Assembly: GCA_964540095.1 (NCBI GenBank)
Contig: CAZILH010000028.1
Coordinates: 1 to 10,895, forward strand
Length of the DNA stretch: 10,895 bases
Reading direction: 5' to 3'
Source of the DNA: CALMZN01 sp964540095
Lineage (GTDB): Bacteria; Patescibacteriota; Patescibacteriia; UBA1558; GWA2-36-10
Position numbers and translations under genes: made by a program. Of this stretch, positions 6,205-10,895 are shown piece by piece. Below the pieces are notes generated by a model. The model had not been told where the DNA came from and did not search any database. It was given only the letters and a program-made list of their open reading frames with translations. The number at the start of each line of letters is the position of its first letter. The stretch's first letter is position 1.

Positions 6205-7500
6205 ATGACAAGCAAAAAACCCACCGACAAAACTGTTAAATCCGACCATCCTATGGATGTGTTGCTGGAACAAGACAACGCTATAAAAGTTCCGCGAGTT
6301 GGCGATTTGGTGGAAGGTACTGTAATCAGTATCTCTAAAAATGAGATTTATCTAGACCTAGCCGGTATTACTACCGGTATTATTCGTGGTCGCGAAATCT
6401 ATGATGAATCCACTGAATTTTCCAATTTAAAAATTGGCGACAAAGCTCACGCTACTGTCGTAGGCCTAGACAATGAAAATGGCTACATGGAATTATCCTT
6501 GCGCGAAGCTGGCCATAAGAAGGCCTGGGATAATTTGGAAAAACTATACAAGACCGGCGAAATCGTTGACTGTAAAGTCATTGATGCCAACAAAGGCGGT
6601 CTGATGATCAAATTGGGCAATGTCATTGGCTTTTTGCCGGTGTCTCAGCTGACTATTGAACACTATCCCCGCATTGATGGCGGAGACAAGAATAAAATCT
6701 TGACTCACTTGAAAAGCTTTGCCAATCAGATGTTGAAAACCAAAATTATTGATGTCAATGAAAAAGATGAAAAACTGATTGTCTCCGAAAAAGCCGCTTG
6801 GGATGACAAGCAGAAAAAAGTGGTCTCCCAATTCAAAGTTGGCGACAAAATCAAAGGCCGCGTCACTGGCGTGGTCAACTTTGGTGCTTTTGTGGAATTT
6901 GGCGATGGTCTAGAGGGCTTGGTCCATATTTCAGAATTGGCTTGGCAACGCATTGACGATCCTCGCGATATTATCAAAGTTGGCGAACAAGTAGAAGCTG
7001 AAATTATTGAAATTGAAGAAACTAAAATTTCTTTATCTATAAAAAAATTACAAAAAGATCCTTGGATCAAGGTCCAAGAGCGCTACAAAGTAAACGACAA
7101 AGTCAGAGGCAAAGTTTTGAAAGTCAATCCTTTTGGTGCTTTTGTGGAACTGGATCATGATATCCACGGCTTGGTGCACATCTCTGAATTGAGTGACAAA
7201 AAAATCAATTCTCCTGATGCCGCTATCAAGGTTGGTGAAAATTATGACTTCACTATCTTGACCATTGAGCCAGAGAATCACCGCCTAGGTCTATCTCTCA
7301 AAGGACCAAAAAAAGCCAAAGCCGAAAGCAAAGAAGAATCCGCTAAAAAGGAAAGTGGAGAATCCGCCTCGGACAGCAAAGAAGAAAAACCAACTGTAAA
7401 AAAAGAAGCCAAGGCCAAAAAAACTGCTCCAGTTGAGGAAAGTACCCCTGCGGAAACAGCCCCAGCTGAAACAACTCCTGTGGAGACAGCTAAAGAATAA
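6205..7500 (+). CDS. rpsA: S1 RNA-binding domain protein (30S ribosomal protein S1-like)
   Basis: A 431-residue protein with four consecutive S1 (OB-fold) RNA-binding domains at about 32-100, 117-195, 212-281 and 297-366. Domains 3 and 4 are most canonical, with VNFGAFVEF/GLVHISEL (224-245) and VNPFGAFVEL/GLVHISEL (307-329). Domains 1 and 2 are more diverged, as in bacterial S1, where they bind the ribosome. E. coli S1 has six domains, so this is a short form. The tail from about 368 is low-complexity Lys/Glu/Ala and ends in PAET/PVET-type repeats. The expected role is binding mRNA on the 30S subunit for initiation, which matters here because most genes lack a Shine-Dalgarno motif. The start ATG is the first in frame; the nearest AGG (6184-6186) is 18 bases upstream, too far to act as usual. 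ftsH follows after 83 bp. Confidence 0.88.
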   Translation: MTSKKPTDKTVKSDHPMDVLLEQDNAIKVPRVGDLVEGTVISISKNEIYLDLAGITTGIIRGREIYDESTEFSNLKIGDKAHATVVGLDNENGYMELSLREAGHKKAWDNLEKLYKTGEIVDCKVIDANKGGLMIKLGNVIGFLPVSQLTIEHYPRIDGGDKNKILTHLKSFANQMLKTKIIDVNEKDEKLIVSEKAAWDDKQKKVVSQFKVGDKIKGRVTGVVNFGAFVEFGDGLEGLVHISELAWQRIDDPRDIIKVGEQVEAEIIEIEETKISLSIKKLQKDPWIKVQERYKVNDKVRGKVLKVNPFGAFVELDHDIHGLVHISELSDKKINSPDAAIKVGENYDFTILTIEPENHRLGLSLKGPKKAKAESKEESAKKESGESASDSKEEKPTVKKEAKAKKTAPVEESTPAETAPAETTPVETAKE

Positions 7501-7505
7501 AAGCT

Positions 7506-7533
7506 GCTCGCCTCGCAAGCGAAACGGCGAAGC
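7506..7533. other. GC-rich imperfect palindrome between rpsA and ftsH
   Basis: GCTCGCC (7506-7512) pairs with GGCGAAGC (7526-7533) with one bulged A. The loop holds a further short self-complementary TCGC-AA-GCGA. It starts five bases after the rpsA stop. No T-tract follows on either strand, so it is not a standard intrinsic terminator. It could protect the 3' end of the rpsA message or limit read-through into ftsH. Its base composition is strikingly GC-rich against the AT-rich surroundings. Confidence 0.5.
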
Positions 7534-7562
7534 GGGACATTATTCACTTTTGGTGCTAAAAT
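7534..7562 (+). promoter_or_regulatory. Weak candidate promoter for ftsH
   Basis: GGGACA (7534-7539, four of six matches to TTGACA), a 17-base spacer, and TAAAAT (7557-7562, five of six). The start would be near 7569, giving a very short leader before ATG 7584. The weak -35 makes this tentative; ftsH may depend on read-through from rpsA. Confidence 0.22.
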
Positions 7563-7583
7563 TAAATCTAAGTAAGCAATATT

Positions 7584-9389
7584 ATGAACAAAAATATAAA
7601 AAATATTGCCATATTTTTTCTAATGCTAGTTTTGCTGTTGGGTATTTTCAGTTTTTTTGACAGCTCTAGCAAAAAAGTTGAAGAAGTAAGTGTGGCTAAG
7701 CTGGTCAGCCAAATCAATGCTGACCAAGTGAAAAGCATCACGGTCACTGGCAGTAAGCTAGAGGTGACTTTGCAAGACGATACTACTGAAATTACCCGCA
7801 AAGAAACCAATGAGCCCCTTAGCGACCTGCTCAAAAATTATGGCGTGGCTCCAGATAAAATTGCGGCTGCCAATATTTCCGTCAAAGACGAAAACAGCGA
7901 CAATATCTGGTGGCTGGCTATCCTACCCTATCTCCTGCCCTTGATTATCATCATTGCTGTGGTGTGGTTTATGATGCGCCAAGTCCAAGGTGTCAACAAT
8001 CGCGCTATGTCTTTTGGACAATCTGGCGCCAAGATGGCCTCCCAAAACAACAAAGTGAACTTTGGTGATGTGGCTGGCGCTCAAGAAGCCAAAGAAGACC
8101 TTAAAGAAATTGTCGACTTTTTGAAAAATCCGCAAAAATTTATTGACGTTGGTGCCAAAATACCGCGCGGTGTCTTGTTGCTCGGCGCGCCAGGTACTGG
8201 CAAAACCCTACTGGCTCGTGCTGTGGCTGGTGAAGCCAAAGTGCCCTTCTTTCATATTTCTGGTTCTGAATTTGTGGAAATGTTTGTGGGTGTGGGTGCT
8301 TCTCGTGTCCGTGATTTATTCAAAAAAGCCAAAAAAGCGGCTCCTTGCCTGATCTTCATTGATGAGATTGATGCTGTCGGTCGCCAAAGAGGCGCCGGCC
8401 TGGGTGGCTCGCATGATGAACGTGAACAAACTTTGAATCAAATATTAGTAGAGATGGATGGCTTTGATAACCAAACCAACATCATTGTCATTGCCGCTAC
8501 CAATAGACCAGATGTCTTGGATCCAGCATTGCTTAGACCTGGTCGTTTTGATCGCCAAGTAGTGATTGATTTGCCAGATATCAAAGACCGCGAAGAAATA
8601 TTAAAAATCCACGCCAAGAACAAACCACTGGCTGAGGATGTTAACTTAAAAACCGTAGCCCAAAGAACTCCAGGATTTTCTGGCGCTGATCTAGCCAACT
8701 TGTTAAACGAAGCTGCTATTGTGGTAGCCAAAAGAAATGATAAAAAAATATTAGGTCAAGATGTTTTGGAGTCCATTGAGCGCGTACTCTTGGGTCGACA
8801 AAGAAAATCCTACATTTTGTCAGAAAAAGAAAAGAAAATCACGGCCTACCATGAGGCCGGTCATGCTTTGATCTCCCATATCTTGCCCCACTCTGATCCA
8901 GTCCACAAAATATCTATCATTTCTCGCGGACGAGCCGCGGGCTATACCATCAACCTGCCTGACGAAGAAAAGAAAATGCACAGCTACTCGGATTTTATTG
9001 ACAACATGGCTGTCTTGCTAGGTGGCTTTGCTGCTGAAAAAATATTTTTCGATGAGGTGACTACTGGCGCTAGCAATGACTTGAAAAAAGTCACGCAGAT
9101 GGCCAGACAAATGGTGACTCAGTATGGTATGGACACTAAACTCGGACCACGCACCTTTGGTGAAAAAGAAGAAATGATTTTCTTGGGTAAAGAAATTCAC
9201 GAGCGTCGCGATTACAGTGAAAAAACCGCTGAAGTAATAGATGAAGAAATATCCAACTACATCAAAAACGCTCTCAAGACCGCTGAAAAAACTATCCATG
9301 ATAATAAAGCTAAGATGGAAAAAATAGTTGCTACTCTGATTGAAAAAGAGACCATTGAAAAAGAAGAATTTGCCACTCTAATGGCGTAA
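7584..9389 (+). CDS. ftsH: ATP-dependent zinc metalloprotease FtsH
   Basis: A membrane-anchored hexameric AAA+ protease that extracts and degrades membrane and short-lived cytosolic proteins. At 601 residues it is complete. A first membrane helix (about 8-25) and a second (about 109-131) flank a small extracytoplasmic domain (about 26-107). The AAA module shows Walker A GAPGTGKT at 201-208, the aromatic pore motif FVGVG at 234-238, Walker B LIFIDEID at 256-263, and a second region of homology at about 302-330 with arginine fingers Arg318 and Arg321. The zinc site is HEAGH at 423-427 plus Asp499 in TTGASNDLKK. The C-terminal tail after the protease is short and helical. The start ATG has no Shine-Dalgarno motif. 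The gene ends 37 bp before a strong terminator, making rpsA-ftsH a likely two-gene unit. Confidence 0.98.
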   Translation: MNKNIKNIAIFFLMLVLLLGIFSFFDSSSKKVEEVSVAKLVSQINADQVKSITVTGSKLEVTLQDDTTEITRKETNEPLSDLLKNYGVAPDKIAAANISVKDENSDNIWWLAILPYLLPLIIIIAVVWFMMRQVQGVNNRAMSFGQSGAKMASQNNKVNFGDVAGAQEAKEDLKEIVDFLKNPQKFIDVGAKIPRGVLLLGAPGTGKTLLARAVAGEAKVPFFHISGSEFVEMFVGVGASRVRDLFKKAKKAAPCLIFIDEIDAVGRQRGAGLGGSHDEREQTLNQILVEMDGFDNQTNIIVIAATNRPDVLDPALLRPGRFDRQVVIDLPDIKDREEILKIHAKNKPLAEDVNLKTVAQRTPGFSGADLANLLNEAAIVVAKRNDKKILGQDVLESIERVLLGRQRKSYILSEKEKKITAYHEAGHALISHILPHSDPVHKISIISRGRAAGYTINLPDEEKKMHSYSDFIDNMAVLLGGFAAEKIFFDEVTTGASNDLKKVTQMARQMVTQYGMDTKLGPRTFGEKEEMIFLGKEIHERRDYSEKTAEVIDEEISNYIKNALKTAEKTIHDNKAKMEKIVATLIEKETIEKEEFATLMA

Positions 9390-9426
9390 AATACAAAAAA
9401 TATAATCAGAAAAAATTTCGCATAAA

Positions 9427-9455
9427 AACATCCTAAAAAATTAGGGTGTTTTTTT
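9427..9455 (+). terminator. Intrinsic terminator of ftsH
   Basis: AACATCCTAA (9427-9436) pairs over ten base pairs, including one T-G wobble, with TTAGGGTGTT (9441-9450). The loop is AAAA and the stem runs into an unbroken T-tract (9449-9455). It lies 37 bp after the ftsH stop. Confidence 0.9.
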
Positions 9456-9521
9456 GTACAAATAAAAGAAAGTAAAAAAACGGGGCAAAAATGGTTAATG
9501 TCTATATTTCCTTTGAATAAA

Positions 9522-9578
9522 TAAAAAAGGCTTTCGGCCAGTTTGAGGTTTATAAACCTCGGGCAAAAGCTTTTTTTA
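9522..9578. terminator. Palindromic element 1: long hairpin with A/T flanks (bidirectional terminator-like)
   Basis: An outer stem pairs 9522-9534 with 9566-9578 (A-tract, GGCTTT, then AAAGC, T-tract; one G-T wobble). A short GCC/GGC stem pairs 9537-9539 with 9562-9564. The tip is the perfect 16-bp palindrome GAGGTTTATAAACCTC (9545-9560), which would fold to a six-pair stem with a TATA loop. The T-tract at 9571-9577 and the mirrored A-tract at 9523-9528 give it terminator geometry in both directions. Because ftsH already has its own terminator upstream, this could instead insulate the lipoprotein gene or be a repeat-family member. Confidence 0.7.
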
Positions 9579-9624
9579 AAGACTTCCCGCTAAGTGTGGT
9601 TTATAAACCACGGCCGAAAGTCTT
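9579..9624. repeat. Palindromic element 2: inverted relative of element 1
   Basis: AAGACTT (9579-9585) pairs with AAGTCTT (9618-9624) around the perfect palindrome GTGGTTTATAAACCAC (9596-9611). Read on the minus strand it shares CTTTCGGCC (9620-9612), the GGTTTATAAACC core (9609-9598) and a trailing GGG (9588-9586) with element 1 read on the plus strand, so the two are related units facing opposite ways. There is no T-tract after this unit on the plus strand, so it is a poor terminator by itself. Confidence 0.6.
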
Positions 9625-9672
9625 CAACAACATAATATCATACTGTAAAAAATTGTCAAATACCTGTTTTTG

Positions 9673-9701
9673 TTTACTTAAGCTATTATTTAAGATACTA
9701 T
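9673..9701 (+). promoter_or_regulatory. Weak candidate promoter of the lipoprotein gene
   Basis: TTTACT (9673-9678), a 17-base spacer, and TACTAT (9696-9701), each matching about four of six consensus positions. The start would be near 9708, about 50 bases before ATG 9759. The gene needs its own promoter because terminators lie upstream, but the exact boxes are uncertain. Confidence 0.25.
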
Positions 9702-9758
9702 GTTAATAGATGCTTCTGTGCCAACTAAAAGGACTTAAATTCATAAACAACAAAAAAC

Positions 9759-10418
9759 ATGAAAAAATTAAAAATATTAATATTACTTGGTTTCATTTTT
9801 ATTTTATCGGCCTGCACATTATCAAAGCCAAAAACAACTTTACCAAATACTAATGATAAGCCAAATACCAACCAAGTTGTAAATATAAATAACAATACTA
9901 ATCAAAACACTAATGAGGTAGTAAATAATAACCCTAATCAATATATTGGTTTGGGCGAAGAATTTACTCTACACAAAAATCAATTAGCCATTGTCAAAAA
10001 TACTGACCACGAAATTACTATCACTCAATTTTTTAATTCACCGTGCCCAGATGGGGCAATGTGTCTCTGGTCAGGGGTCGGCATTACTTTCAAACATACT
10101 TTCAAGGGTGAAGTGCGAGAGGGATTAAATTTGCTTCAAGCCTTTGGCTATCAGACCACCATCATTGATACTGATCATGAAACCTATGCTAAGCTAAAAA
10201 TTAATCTACCCAAAAACACCGCTGATCTAACTAGTTGCCAAACTGACGCTGACTGCGTGGCCGCTACTTGCTGTCATCCGACTAGTGTGGTCAACAAAAA
10301 CAATGCTCCTGATTGCACGGCCATAGCTTGTGATATGAGTTGTCAGGTACCGCTGGACTGTGGAGGCGCTAAAATAGCTTGCCAAAATAATAAATGCACC
10401 GTAGTAATCACTAAATAA
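9759..10418 (+). CDS. Predicted Cys-rich lipoprotein, function unknown
   Basis: A 219-residue exported protein. A Lys-rich start (MKKLK) and hydrophobic core end in the lipobox LSAC, so signal peptidase II should cleave before Cys19 and lipid-anchor the protein outside the membrane. Residues about 20-60 are an Asn/Thr/Val-rich linker. A beta-rich domain at about 61-152 contains SPCPDGAMCLWSG (94-106), with Cys96 and Cys102 spaced like a disulfide or metal pair. The last 60 residues hold ten cysteines (160, 166, 171, 172, 186, 191, 195, 201, 208, 213) in a CxTDADC...CxNNKC pattern that suggests a disulfide-knotted module. I know of no assigned function. It stands alone between the palindromic elements and a terminator shared with the converging recombinase. 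No Shine-Dalgarno motif is near its start; AGGAC lies about 25 bases upstream. Confidence 0.85.
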   Translation: MKKLKILILLGFIFILSACTLSKPKTTLPNTNDKPNTNQVVNINNNTNQNTNEVVNNNPNQYIGLGEEFTLHKNQLAIVKNTDHEITITQFFNSPCPDGAMCLWSGVGITFKHTFKGEVREGLNLLQAFGYQTTIIDTDHETYAKLKINLPKNTADLTSCQTDADCVAATCCHPTSVVNKNNAPDCTAIACDMSCQVPLDCGGAKIACQNNKCTVVITK

Positions 10419-10439
10419 AGAGCCACCAGGCTCTTTTTT
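10418..10439. terminator. Bidirectional terminator between lipoprotein and recombinase genes
   Basis: AAGAGCC (10418-10424) pairs with GGCTCTT (10429-10435) around the loop ACCA, followed by T's to 10439 on the plus strand. It overlaps the last base of the lipoprotein stop and reaches into the recombinase stop codon (10440-10438). On the minus strand the stem is followed by the weaker T-rich TTTATTT, so it probably also serves the recombinase. Confidence 0.85.
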
Positions 10440-10895
10440 AATCCAAGGGGCTTTTTATATTACTACAAAAATTCCTAGCCACATGAGTATATATTTCTGT
10501 AGTTTTTATATTTTGGTGACCCAATAATTTTTGAATATAGCGGATATCTACTCCTCTTTCCAGCAAGTGAGTGGCAAAACTATGCCGCAAACTGTGACAG
10601 CTGGCTTCTTTTTTTACACCCGATTCTGCCAAGGCGTGATCAAATATTTTTTGTGCCGAACGCTGGCTTAAACTGGACTCACCACCCTGCCCAGCAAACA
10701 AATATTTCTGCTGGCTCCCTCGACCATGATCGGGACCTGCGGCTGGTAATTTTGGCAAATATAAATTTAATAATTTTATACTAATGCCACTCAATAATGT
10801 ATAGCGGTCTTTCTGACCCTTGGCATCTTTGACTAATAAGCTTTTACTCACCAAATCCAAATGACTAATTTTTATTTTTACTACTTCTGATACCC
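10438..10895 (-). CDS. Tyrosine recombinase/integrase, C-terminal catalytic part (partial)
   Basis: This is the catalytic domain of a Xer/integron-integrase-like tyrosine recombinase, which cuts and rejoins DNA through a 3'-phosphotyrosine. The frame is open to the right window edge. The outermost residues read VSEVVKIKIS, the sequence that follows the first catalytic Arg in this family, and the codon cut by the edge ends in GG, which fits Arg (AGG or CGG). Other catalytic residues are Lys in AKGQKDR (codon 10821-10819), HSLRH (His 10596-10594, Arg 10587-10585), LLGH (His 10518-10516) and the nucleophile Tyr in IYTHV (10491-10489). The N-terminal core-binding domain lies outside. A TTG at 10860 is an internal codon, not the start. 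It converges on the lipoprotein gene. It could be a chromosomal Xer enzyme or a mobile-element integrase; the window cannot decide. Confidence 0.9.
   Translation of the reverse strand, partial: VSEVVKIKISHLDLVSKSLLVKDAKGQKDRYTLLSGISIKLLNLYLPKLPAAGPDHGRGSQQKYLFAGQGGESSLSQRSAQKIFDHALAESGVKKEASCHSLRHSFATHLLERGVDIRYIQKLLGHQNIKTTEIYTHVARNFCSNIKSPLD

Larger units (their letters stand above)
9390..9758. other. 369-bp non-coding region with three hairpins
   Basis: This stretch between ftsH and the lipoprotein gene holds no credible gene. Left to right it contains the ftsH terminator, a purine-rich spacer with a ten-codon ATG-TAA frame (9491-9520) preceded by GGGG, two related palindromic elements (9522-9578 and 9579-9624), and about 130 bases of AT-rich sequence with a possible weak promoter. 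I see no tRNA or known riboswitch signature. Confidence 0.7.

Noticed and set aside
7506..7533. Intrinsic terminator after rpsA
   Set aside because: The palindrome is not followed by a T-tract on either strand, so termination geometry is missing.
7540..7548. DnaA-box-like TTATTCACT
   Set aside because: A single near match (one mismatch to TTATNCACA) without a cluster, AT-rich unwinding element or dnaA/dnaN nearby does not support an origin.
9545..9611. CRISPR-like repeat pair
   Set aside because: There are only two units, in inverted rather than direct orientation, with differing flanks, no spacer array and no cas genes.
9522..9624. Integron attC site or cassette boundary near a tyrosine recombinase
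   Set aside because: The palindromes lack the RYYYAAC/GTTRRRY core boxes, and the recombinase points its 3' end at the region, whereas integron integrases lie with their 5' end beside the array.
10438..10860. A complete 140-residue recombinase starting at TTG 10860
   Set aside because: The frame continues open to the window edge with VSEVVKIKIS, which matches conserved recombinase sequence upstream of the TTG. The gene is truncated by the window, not short.

Overview
The window looks like chromosomal core sequence from a small-genomed, AT-rich bacterium. I think a member of the Candidate Phyla Radiation (Patescibacteria, Parcubacteria-like) is most likely. That rests on protein style: a short four-domain S1 protein, a degenerate metallo-beta-lactamase-fold protein beside gyrA, a histidine-phosphatase variant starting with FVHGTTTDN, and an Asn/Thr-rich Cys-rich lipoprotein. 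It is an inference, since no rRNA or other phylogenetic marker is present. All genes read through cleanly under the standard bacterial code.

Left part (1-5937, minus strand): one tightly packed gene string. Read 5' to 3' on the minus strand it runs: metal-ligand-less MBL-fold protein, single-pass membrane protein, gyrA, ruvB, HD-domain protein, histidine-phosphatase-like protein, and the start of a gene cut by the window edge. Gaps are 10-21 bp, with one 4-bp ATGA overlap, so this is probably one operon transcribed from a promoter at 5979-6008. It mixes DNA topology and recombination (GyrA, RuvB) with small putative hydrolases.

Middle (5938-6204): a 267-bp divergent promoter region. A strong sigma70-like promoter on each strand drives the gyrA string leftward and rpsA-ftsH rightward. 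The rpsA leader carries a bipartite hairpin, and the gyrA-side leader carries a tandem 9-bp repeat.

Right part (6205-9389, plus strand): an S1-domain protein (rpsA-like) followed after 83 bp by ftsH, the membrane AAA+ zinc protease. A GC-rich hairpin separates the two genes. ftsH ends at a clear intrinsic terminator.

9390-9758 is a 369-bp non-coding stretch. It holds that terminator and then two related palindromic hairpin elements in inverted orientation, which are the most unusual DNA structures in the window. Next comes a Cys-rich lipoprotein gene (9759-10418). It converges, across a shared bidirectional terminator, on a Xer/integron-integrase-like tyrosine recombinase that runs off the right edge.

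I do not see a clear undescribed defence or mobile system. The observations best worth following are the paired palindromic elements, the MBL-fold protein without metal ligands, the S1 leader hairpin, and the histidine phosphatase lacking its first catalytic arginine.
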